From DASPJQ01 sp035299065 (GTDB lineage: Bacteria > Bacteroidota > Bacteroidia > Flavobacteriales_D > UBA2798): a stretch of 12,269 nt of DNA. The stretch spans positions 1-12,269 of the forward strand of contig DATGXI010000128.1 of the NCBI GenBank assembly GCA_035299065.1. The letters run 5' to 3'. Positions 5,357-12,269 of the stretch are shown one piece after another. The translations under genes and the position numbers were made by a program. Within the stretch, counting starts at the first letter, position 1. Each line of letters begins with the position of its first letter. The notes beneath the pieces are model-generated. The model ran no database searches. It was not told the DNA's origin and saw nothing but the letters and a program-made list of their open reading frames with translations.

Positions 5357-7531
5357 TTAACGGCTTATAACAATTTTTCGGGTACTACCACCCAAACTCA
5401 CATAATAAACCCCTGCGGCAAGTGAATGTACGTCCAAACTCATCCCCACTGCGAACGGTGAACTGTAAACTATTTTTCCTGAAACATCTCTTATAAGCAC
5501 CGGCATATTTGTTTGGCTAACATCACCGCGCACGTACATTACATCGGTAGCCGGATTTGGAAATGTAAAAAAGCTGGTTTGTGTTTGTTCTGCAATACCG
5601 GTTGCTGTGCAATTGCCCGGCATGTTTGCATCAAGCCAGGTGAGCCTGCCGGTTAACCAAAATTTGAAGTACGCCACCTCATCGGCATACGTAGCACCCA
5701 CGTAATTGTTGGGCCACACATAGGTTCCTAAAATTGGCCAGCGCTGGTAATTGCGCACCTGCGATTCATCCAGCATCAACACCAATGAATCAATCATGTT
5801 CATTAAGGTGTCGGTATTCAAACTGTGGTTGCGTAAAAATTCCCACCGGCATTTTAACTGATTGGTAAATGTTGTATCGGTTAGTAATTTTTCCCACCAA
5901 AATGGTATCTGGTAACTATCGCCACCGCACACGCTGTTGAATTGGTAAGCCCAACCGGTTTGCAAACCGCCATTGCAATAGTCGGCATTTCCCCAGGCAA
6001 TGTTAAAGTCCCACAGTGGACCCATGTGCAGTTTTCCGCCATCGCTGTCTTTTGCTTTGTAAAAAAATGTGCTTAACCGGTATCCATCTACATTACGCGC
6101 CACTTCGTCCATTATAAAATAATCAATAAAACTTATTGGCTCAATGTAATTTGGGTAACCTGTTACGGCATCTGAAAATGTTGGCCCATTAAGCGCAGTT
6201 TCAAAATCGTCAACATAACTTTGAATGTAGTTTGTTTGCTGCACCACCATTTCGCTCAGTTTCGGATCGTGGTATTGAAAATAAATGTCCTGCCAGGCAC
6301 CTGCATACGATTCAAAATTGGATGTAAATGCATCGCCACCGCCTGTAAATTTGTCAATTTTTAAAATGTACCCACCGGTAACATCATCGCCACTAATATC
6401 GGTTGGGGTTAATTTGGCAATGTCAACACGATCACCATCCCGTTTAATTTTTTCCATGAAAATATAAATGCCACGGTAATCACCATTCACCACCAACTCA
6501 ACATAACGGCAACGCGGTGCCCAATGGCCCTGCGCACGCCCCAGTTCATAGGTCATAAAATTTTGGAGTAACGATTTGTCGGTGTATGGTGGATACAGTA
6601 CCCAATCGTTTTCACTGGGCATGCCAAAAATGGAAACGTCCAATGCCACATCATTGGTGTCCTGCGTTTCCAGGCTATAACTTTGTTTGGGAAAACCCGC
6701 TGATGATGAGCCGCGCAATTCAATGTTAATTTCTCCGTTGTATTCATTAAACGGGTCGCTCATGTAATTTCGCACGCCCGGGCCATTGTATATAATGCCC
6801 ATGTCAATGACAATGCGTGGATCGTCCAAAATGGTTTGGCCCCGTGTGTCCAACACAATAATGGGTAAATCTGAATCGGTAAACACCATGGGTTCTACAA
6901 ACCATGATGGTACCGGGCTATAGGTAACGGTGCTGGTACTAACGCCAACGTTTAAATAAAAATTTCCGGTTAAGTCACTTGAAAAGGCATCTACATTGTG
7001 CACTTCAATGGCCAGTACATTTGTACCGTTCACAAGCATGCTCAATAAAGTAGCTTTGTCCAGTGTAAAATAATCGGGTGAGCCTCCGGTATACAGGGCC
7101 GCTTCATGGTTTCCGTCAGCTGCCTGGTTCCACGTTGTTGCACTGCCTCCAAGTCCCATAAATGAGCGCGCAATTTCAACCCCATTTAAATATGCAACAA
7201 AACCATCATCATAGTCAGCATTAAAAACAGCGTACTCAATAAGCGATGTGTCCACCACGGTAAATGTTCTGCGCATGTAAACACTGATTGTTGCGGGTAT
7301 GGTCGTACCATCATCCCCGTCAGCATAGCCCATTCCACCGGGACCACTGCTCCAACTCACATCATTAAATCCGCTGGTTTCCCAGCTGGCAATGGTGCCC
7401 GTTGGTTCTATCCATTTCCAGGTATTGCTGGCTAATACCAGGCTTTCCCAATGGTCAATGGTTTGGGCTTTAGTTTTTGAAAAACAAGCAATTACAAGGA
7501 TTAGGAACAACGTGGAACGTAACCGGTTCAT
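5357..7531 (-). CDS. T9SS-exported CotH-like kinase protein
   Basis: 724 residues from ATG 7531. Domains in order: signal peptide (1-22, before Gln23); a galactose-binding-like beta-sandwich (about 30-195; WKWIEPTG, YDDGFVAYLNGVEIARS, NVLAIEVHN); a CotH kinase domain (about 220-640; ELRGSSSAGFPKQSY at 271-285, DWVLYPPYTDKSLLQNF, GDYRGIYIFMEKIKRDGDRVDI, GGYILKIDK, DEVARNVDGY with Asn480 and Asp482, GPLWDFN with Asp508); and a T9SS C-terminal sorting domain (about 655-724; FPNPATD, then AGVYYVSL and a basic end). CotH of Bacillus is an atypical protein kinase acting on spore coat proteins. Here the domain would act outside the cell or on its surface after secretion through the type IX system and removal of the C-terminal domain. 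The substrate is unknown. An upstream in-frame TTG at 7555 is rejected because the inner ATG starts a clean signal peptide. This is the first gene of the three-gene exported-protein cluster. Confidence 0.92.
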   Translation of the reverse strand: MNRLRSTLFLILVIACFSKTKAQTIDHWESLVLASNTWKWIEPTGTIASWETSGFNDVSWSSGPGGMGYADGDDGTTIPATISVYMRRTFTVVDTSLIEYAVFNADYDDGFVAYLNGVEIARSFMGLGGSATTWNQAADGNHEAALYTGGSPDYFTLDKATLLSMLVNGTNVLAIEVHNVDAFSSDLTGNFYLNVGVSTSTVTYSPVPSWFVEPMVFTDSDLPIIVLDTRGQTILDDPRIVIDMGIIYNGPGVRNYMSDPFNEYNGEINIELRGSSSAGFPKQSYSLETQDTNDVALDVSIFGMPSENDWVLYPPYTDKSLLQNFMTYELGRAQGHWAPRCRYVELVVNGDYRGIYIFMEKIKRDGDRVDIAKLTPTDISGDDVTGGYILKIDKFTGGGDAFTSNFESYAGAWQDIYFQYHDPKLSEMVVQQTNYIQSYVDDFETALNGPTFSDAVTGYPNYIEPISFIDYFIMDEVARNVDGYRLSTFFYKAKDSDGGKLHMGPLWDFNIAWGNADYCNGGLQTGWAYQFNSVCGGDSYQIPFWWEKLLTDTTFTNQLKCRWEFLRNHSLNTDTLMNMIDSLVLMLDESQVRNYQRWPILGTYVWPNNYVGATYADEVAYFKFWLTGRLTWLDANMPGNCTATGIAEQTQTSFFTFPNPATDVMYVRGDVSQTNMPVLIRDVSGKIVYSSPFAVGMSLDVHSLAAGVYYVSLGGSTRKIVISR

Positions 7532-7602
7532 GTGCGTAATGATTTGGTAACACAATATACTTCATTTATTCATATGCGGATTTATCATTTGACAAAATTG
7601 GC

Positions 7603-7627
7603 CACAGACTACACCAATTGCACGGAT
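7603..7627 (+). repeat. Third, decayed CACAGAT-type element
   Basis: CACAGA at 7603, CACCAAT at 7612 and CACGGAT at 7621 are spaced 9 bases apart and follow the layout of the element at 2352-2377, with more substitutions. It lies upstream of the CotH-like gene in a 265-base gap after rpoN that contains no credible gene. Confidence 0.45.
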
Positions 7628-7631
7628 TTTT

Positions 7632-7679
7632 AGCCGCATAGGGACGTAGAAATACAGAACACATAAGGTGCCTACGGCT
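7632..7679. repeat. Imperfect inverted repeat
   Basis: The left arm AGCCG-CA-TAGG (7632-7642) pairs with CCTA-CGGCT (7671-7679): nine base pairs with a two-base bulge and a 28-base loop. No T-run follows directly in either direction, so it is not a standard intrinsic terminator. It directly follows the decayed CACAGAT-type element and may be part of the same dispersed repeat. Confidence 0.5.
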
Positions 7680-7796
7680 TTGTAAAAAAATACAATGGAG
7701 ATTTACTGATGAACTGCCTGAATAAACTGTTTTGCAATTTATACAAAACCCTATATATGATTTTCCTTACTGCTGCCTGTGCAACTGCAACTGTAA

Positions 7797-9260
7797 TTAC
7801 ATCTCTTTCCTCATCCTTGCAACGGGAATATTCAATTGCTCACGGTATTTGGCAACTGTTCTGCGGGCAATGGTATACCCTTTATCTTTCAATAGCTTTG
7901 CTAATTCATCATCCGTTAACGGATGCTTTTTTTCCTCGGCACCAATGGCATCGCTTAGTATTTTTTTAACTTCACGTGCACTTACCTCTTCGCCTGCTTC
8001 GGTTTGTAAACTTTCGCTAAAGAATGTTTTCAATAAAAATGTTCCAAAATGTGTTTGTACATATTTACTGTTTGCCACGCGACTCACGGTTGAAATGTCC
8101 ATGCCTACAATTTCAGCAATGTCTTTTAAAATCATGGGGCGCAGCTTGGTTTCATCACCCGTTACAAAATACTCATGCTGCAATTGCATAATGGTATTCA
8201 TAACCAGCAACAGGGTTTGCTGCCTTTGCATAATGGCATCAATAAACCATTTGGCACTGTCAATACGCTGGCGTACAAACTGCACGGCTTCTTTACTCTT
8301 ATCATCGGCCCCGCCTTTTTTTGCTGCGTAATCCTTCAGCATTTCGGCATAATCACGGCTTATTTTTAACTGTGGTGCGTTGCGCGAGTTTAAGGTGAGT
8401 TCCAGCTTACCATTGTCTTCGGTCACAAAAAAATCGGGAATTATGGTCTGTACATTTTTTGACGATTCCTTTATGCTCCCACCCGGTTTCGGATTCAGTT
8501 TTATTATTTCGTCAATGGCTTCCTTTAAACTCTCCTCGTTAATGTGCAGTTTTTTGACAATTTTATCGTAATGCTTTTTGCTGAACTCCTCAAAACATTT
8601 TTCCAGCACGGTAATGGCTACTTCAATGCCTATGCTGTCCTCTTCACTGCGTTTTAATTGCAGAATCAAACACTCCTGCAAACTGCGTGCACCAATGCCA
8701 GGTGGATCAAGTTGCTGAATTAAATGCAGTATTTTTTCCAGTTCCTTTTCATCGGTTTGAATATTTTGTGAAAAGGCCAAATCATCAACCAGGGCATCCA
8801 TTTCCCTGCGCACATATCCATCCTCATCCAAATTGCCAATAATGTAAGCTCCTATTTGCTTGTGACGCTCGGTCAGGTTACGCAGGTTCAATTGTTCAAT
8901 CAATACTTCCTGGTAACTTTCACCCTGTGCAATGGGTACCACTTTCTCATCGTCATCGGCACTGTAATTATTTGCTTTTAATTTATAATCGGGTGTGTCG
9001 TCCTGCAAATAGTCATCAATGTCGTAATCGCGTTCGTTATCGGTATTCTTGTCGCTCTCTTCGTTGCTGAACTCGTCTTTTTCATCCTCAAACTTTTCGT
9101 CTTCGTGCTCACCTTCTTCAAGTGCGGGATTAATTTCCAATTCTTCTTTTATGCGTTGTTCCAACTCAGACGTGGGTACCTGCAACAACTTCATCAACTG
9201 AATTTGTTGGGGACTTAACTTCTGTAAAAGTTTAAACGACTGTGTTTGCCTTAAAGCCAT
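7797..9260 (-). CDS. rpoN: RNA polymerase sigma-54 factor
   Basis: 487 residues from ATG 9260, the usual length. This is the alternative sigma factor that directs RNA polymerase to -24/-12 promoters and needs AAA+ activators to melt DNA. Region I (1-50) is Gln/Leu-rich (QSFKLLQKLSPQQIQLMKLLQ) and contacts activators. Region II (about 48-110) is strongly acidic. The core-binding domain follows (about 115-300; NLDEDGYV, LDPPGIGARSLQECL). The DNA-binding part has a helix-turn-helix (about 378-400; LKDIAEIVGMDISTVSRVAN) and the RpoN box ARRTVAKYRE (465-474), the family signature that reads the -24 element. All regions are present and intact. A TATCTTTA box lies 4 bases before the ATG. No sigma-54 activator gene is in the window, so its regulon here is not indicated. 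Confidence 0.98.
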   Translation of the reverse strand: MALRQTQSFKLLQKLSPQQIQLMKLLQVPTSELEQRIKEELEINPALEEGEHEDEKFEDEKDEFSNEESDKNTDNERDYDIDDYLQDDTPDYKLKANNYSADDDEKVVPIAQGESYQEVLIEQLNLRNLTERHKQIGAYIIGNLDEDGYVRREMDALVDDLAFSQNIQTDEKELEKILHLIQQLDPPGIGARSLQECLILQLKRSEEDSIGIEVAITVLEKCFEEFSKKHYDKIVKKLHINEESLKEAIDEIIKLNPKPGGSIKESSKNVQTIIPDFFVTEDNGKLELTLNSRNAPQLKISRDYAEMLKDYAAKKGGADDKSKEAVQFVRQRIDSAKWFIDAIMQRQQTLLLVMNTIMQLQHEYFVTGDETKLRPMILKDIAEIVGMDISTVSRVANSKYVQTHFGTFLLKTFFSESLQTEAGEEVSAREVKKILSDAIGAEEKKHPLTDDELAKLLKDKGYTIARRTVAKYREQLNIPVARMRKEM

Positions 9261-9264
9261 TGGT

Positions 9265-9272
9265 TAAAGATA
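9265..9272 (-). promoter_or_regulatory. Candidate -7 promoter box of rpoN
   Basis: On the minus strand TATCTTTA fits TAnnTTTG except for the last base and ends 4 bases before the rpoN ATG. A convincing -33 TTTG at standard spacing is not seen, so this rests on a single element and its position. Confidence 0.25.
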
Positions 9273-9509
9273 GTAAAAAGCCAATACGAAATACTTAAAG
9301 GAATGTATTGAACTGAAAATCATGTGATTAAATCTCTTTACAAAGATTGAGCCAAGATTATTTTTATAGAAAAAAACGGGGTCGTGTAATTAACGTTCCG
9401 GGAATTTTTTTATTGAGCGCTTCATTTTTTAGCCACCAATGGCATAAATGCTTTTTTGGCTCCTTGTTGTTTCTTTCACATGGCGGTATTTACCAGGTTT
9501 ATACGTGAT

Positions 9510-12269
9510 TTACCAAATACGATAATCAAAACGAATGTTCTCATTCCTGTTAGCCGGTACCTGCAATCCTTTTGAGATTTCACTCACTTTGTACCCGCTC
9601 CATTGTTTTAATTCGCTAATCATGATTTCACCGTCTTTATTCAAATCAGCCTGCATGCTTTTTATACCATCCAGCAAAACATAGGTAAACAAACCATTGT
9701 TCCACTCCTTGCTTTCCATGGCCAGTTCATACCCGCCAGCCGAACTCACAATGTTTGACCCGGTTCCTTTGCGCATGTCGTTAAACACTTCCTTCATTAG
9801 CTCGGTGGTTTGCGCCATGCCCAGCGATTTGTGTTTAATGTTGTTGCCTACTGCGCGAAACGAAACATCGTCAACCGAGGCTATGGCCTTATTGTCTTCT
9901 TCCACATCGTCCTTATCCACCTCACCACTGTGGCAGGTATCCATAAACAATACTTTTTTAAGCGATTTTATCTCGTCCAGTAAATTTTCAATGTCAGTAT
10001 ACGAAATGCCTTTTGCTTCGGGATTTTCAAAGTCCATGTCATGGCTGGCAAAATAATATTCAAACTCTTTGTTCAACACACCATGGCCGGCAATAAAAAC
10101 AATTACCTGGTCGTTTGCACCGGCCTGTGCCAAAAATGCTTTTATTTTAGGCAGTATTGATTTATTTACCTCGGCATTCACAAAGGTTTTGGTAAAAACG
10201 GTTTCGTAAATTTTTGCCTGTTTAAACTGCTCCACCACATCGCCCGCATCTTTTGCTGCGTATTTTAAATTAAAACTTGCGGTTGCATAATCGCTTACAC
10301 CAATTGTTACCAGGTATAAATTTCCTTTGGTGCCTTTGTTGGTACACAAAATGGTAATTGTTTCCATAAGCGATTCGGCCCCTTCTTTATTTACGGCACT
10401 TACCTGTATGCTGTTTTCGCCACTTACCAGGGGGATTTCAAACATTTTTTTCAGGCCACGTTTTTCCGATTCACTTACATTATAACCCTTTGTGCCCAAA
10501 ACCGGCACACCGTTGTTGTAAATTTTTATTTTAAAAAGATCAGAACCTGTTGTGTTGGCAGTCATTTCAAGTTTGTACGTGAGCTCAGCCGTGTTTTCGG
10601 CTTGTGAAATAATTTCCACTTCGGGCAAATTTTTATTTCCGGTCAAATCATTTTCATTAAGGCCCATTTTTTTTAACCTGCGTTCGTGCGCTTTTTTCAA
10701 TGATTCGTTATACAGCGAATCGCCAATGCCCAGGCGCTGGTTAATAATATCGGGCCGGTTGTACTTTAAATCAAACTGGTCAAACGGGTAATATCTGGCA
10801 TCTTTTTCCTGGCCCATGTTCAAGTGGTAACCAATGTATTTTGATCCTTCCTTTGATCCTTTAAAATACCCGTCATTGGTCCATATGATCCATTCATTAT
10901 TCCAACCCACAAAAATATTGGCCTCGGGTTCAAGCACGGTTGGCGTAACCAAATATTTTGAAGTGTCCTCACCAAAATCGCGATGCACGTTTTCATACAA
11001 TTTTTGCATACCGGCCGGAGTGCTGAAATCGAGGCTGGGATATTTTTCCTTAAAAAATTTTATGGATGAAGGGTATAATTTTTCATATGGCATAATGGTT
11101 TTTTCATTTTTCAGGCTGCTTAAATTCCATATACGTATGGTTTGATCAAGCCCGGCCGATATTAAATACTTTCCGTCCTTGTCACTCCACAACCCACGTA
11201 TTTCACCTTCATGGCCATGCAAAATAGCTGTTTGCACAGCGTCTTTGTTAAACACGTAAATATCGGGTTTGTTACCTGAAACAATCCATTCATTGCCGGC
11301 AAAGCTGTAGCAGTTGGAACCGTAGCCGCTGGTTTCGCCAAAAGTAACGCTCCATTGCTCTTCGTCATTTTTATGATATCCCAAAATAGCATCAGGGTAA
11401 TTTAAAATTCCACCTGCGCGGTGTTTAAGCGATTCAACACCCCGTTTTTTATAAATGCCACGAAAAACATTTTCCTCATCTTTATTTAGTTTATACAAAC
11501 CACCGTTTTGTATATCAAATAAAACTTCCAGTGTGCCTTCACCAAAATCAGCATCGCAATCACCTTGTGTAAAGGCAACCAGGTTTTGTGCAAAGCCAAC
11601 AGCACAAAATGCCATGCCGTAACCGGTTAAATGCACGCCTTCTTTTCCAAAATTAACCATGTCTTGCGGATCGGCTTCCTGGTAAGACCAAAAAACAATT
11701 TCATTGTCGCGACCGCCAACTGAATACGCTATGTTTTTTGAGGGAATCAAACCGCTGCAGGTTACTGTATTGGTCATTCCGTTAAAACCATTGGTCACTT
11801 TAAATTCACCATCCTTATACTGGTATATGCTGCTCATGTAGGGTTTGCGTTCCTGGCCCACAATCAATTTATCGCCTTTTGTAAATAGGGTTGATATGGG
11901 TTTCCATATTTCAATTTCCTGGCGAACTTCCAGTTCATTACCCATTACCTGCACTTTTGAGTATTCGTTGTACGCAACAATTAACCGTTTTAATTCGGTA
12001 TTGTACACTATTTCATTTACGGGATATTCATCCTTACCCGTTGTTTTCTCAATTTTTTTTGAAGGCAAATCGTATTTATGAAGTTTAGCATCCCATCCGC
12101 CAGAAACCATTTTATCATCACTCATGAAACAAACCGTGCGTGCCGTTTTGGTATGCGCAGCAAAATCGTTGTAAAGCGTAAAATCATTTACATTCCAAAC
12201 CAGCACATGACCGTCAGCTCCGGCACTGGCTAAATATTTACCACCGGGCGAAAATGCCAATGCATGCAC
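9510..12269 (-). CDS. WD40-repeat / caspase-like (peptidase C14) protein, N-terminus off window
   Basis: 919 codons remain. The frame is open at the window edge and starts mid WD40 repeat, so the true start lies beyond 12269 (numbering is from the edge). Seen: WD40 units (about 1-27, HVLVWNV; 40-68; 180-196; 350-383, HGHEGEIRGL to TIRIWNL), probably making a beta-propeller; a middle region with WIIWTNDGYF (460-469) and YYPFDQFDLKYNRPD (493-507), typical of bacterial caspase-family proteins; an Ig-like beta-sandwich (about 560-640); and a caspase-like domain (about 650-919). The dyad is complete: His729 in AGHG and Cys779 in DTCHSG. An acidic insert follows the Cys, and an EF-hand-like loop, D875-x-N-x-DG-x-I-x3-E886, lies near the end. 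Known for the family: cysteine proteases, usually with Arg/Lys or Asp preference. Substrate and role (stress response, cell death, defence) are unknown here. The stop lies 249 bases before rpoN. Confidence 0.93.
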   Translation of the reverse strand: MHALAFSPGGKYLASAGADGHVLVWNVNDFTLYNDFAAHTKTARTVCFMSDDKMVSGGWDAKLHKYDLPSKKIEKTTGKDEYPVNEIVYNTELKRLIVAYNEYSKVQVMGNELEVRQEIEIWKPISTLFTKGDKLIVGQERKPYMSSIYQYKDGEFKVTNGFNGMTNTVTCSGLIPSKNIAYSVGGRDNEIVFWSYQEADPQDMVNFGKEGVHLTGYGMAFCAVGFAQNLVAFTQGDCDADFGEGTLEVLFDIQNGGLYKLNKDEENVFRGIYKKRGVESLKHRAGGILNYPDAILGYHKNDEEQWSVTFGETSGYGSNCYSFAGNEWIVSGNKPDIYVFNKDAVQTAILHGHEGEIRGLWSDKDGKYLISAGLDQTIRIWNLSSLKNEKTIMPYEKLYPSSIKFFKEKYPSLDFSTPAGMQKLYENVHRDFGEDTSKYLVTPTVLEPEANIFVGWNNEWIIWTNDGYFKGSKEGSKYIGYHLNMGQEKDARYYPFDQFDLKYNRPDIINQRLGIGDSLYNESLKKAHERRLKKMGLNENDLTGNKNLPEVEIISQAENTAELTYKLEMTANTTGSDLFKIKIYNNGVPVLGTKGYNVSESEKRGLKKMFEIPLVSGENSIQVSAVNKEGAESLMETITILCTNKGTKGNLYLVTIGVSDYATASFNLKYAAKDAGDVVEQFKQAKIYETVFTKTFVNAEVNKSILPKIKAFLAQAGANDQVIVFIAGHGVLNKEFEYYFASHDMDFENPEAKGISYTDIENLLDEIKSLKKVLFMDTCHSGEVDKDDVEEDNKAIASVDDVSFRAVGNNIKHKSLGMAQTTELMKEVFNDMRKGTGSNIVSSAGGYELAMESKEWNNGLFTYVLLDGIKSMQADLNKDGEIMISELKQWSGYKVSEISKGLQVPANRNENIRFDYRIW

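Noticed and set aside
7532..7555. Upstream TTG start for the CotH-like gene
   Set aside because: The inner ATG at 7531 begins a canonical signal peptide. The extension would bury it behind eight unneeded residues.
7709..8331. Plus-strand open frames overlapping the 3' half of rpoN
   Set aside because: They are antisense to a clearly conserved sigma-54 gene, have Ser/Cys-rich low-complexity translations and match no family.
9431..9461. Possible intrinsic terminator after the caspase-like gene (AGCCA/TGGCT arms)
   Set aside because: The stem has only five base pairs with a long loop, and on the transcribed strand it is followed by A residues, not a U-run.

Overview
The window comes from a member of the phylum Bacteroidota. 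The signs are a CotH-type exoprotein ending in a type IX secretion (T9SS) C-terminal sorting domain, signal peptides cleaved before Gln (FG-Q, KA-Q), a sigma-54 and a PheS of Bacteroidota type, TAnnTTTG-like -7 promoter elements near starts with little Shine-Dalgarno sequence, and AT-rich DNA. The genus cannot be fixed from the window. No rRNA, tRNA, CRISPR array, transposase, integrase or phage gene was seen.

Layout. 1-2322 (minus): a membrane-anchored transglutaminase-like protein (2322-1354), then a TPR/transmembrane/coiled-coil sensor (1287 to beyond base 1). The sensor is cut exactly where a SpoIIE-type PP2C phosphatase domain usually begins in this family. 2323-2685: a repeat-rich intergenic stretch bracketed by inverted copies of a CACAGAT-type element. 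2686-4095 (plus): pheS, a heptamer tandem array, and a small lipoprotein gene. 4108-7531 (minus): three tandem genes for exported proteins. In transcription order these are a T9SS-exported CotH-like kinase, a probable outer-membrane beta-barrel protein with a GTG start, and an unrecognised exported protein. 7532-7796: intergenic, with a third decayed CACAGAT-type element and an imperfect palindrome. 7797-9260 (minus): rpoN (sigma-54). 9261-9509: intergenic, no convincing feature. 9510-12269 (minus, 5' end missing): a WD40-repeat/caspase-like (peptidase C14) protein with an intact His/Cys dyad and an EF-hand-like loop.

How the genes may work together. Only PheS and RpoN are core functions. Most of the rest concerns the cell envelope or signalling: a TPR sensor probably ending in a phosphatase, a putative extracellular protein kinase and a caspase-like protease with a beta-propeller. 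The two minus-strand clusters (2322 to 1, and 7531 to 4108) are plausible operons by spacing. No single genetic system linking all genes is evident. The items most worth following up are the WD40-caspase protein, the T9SS-exported CotH kinase, and the short intergenic repeats.
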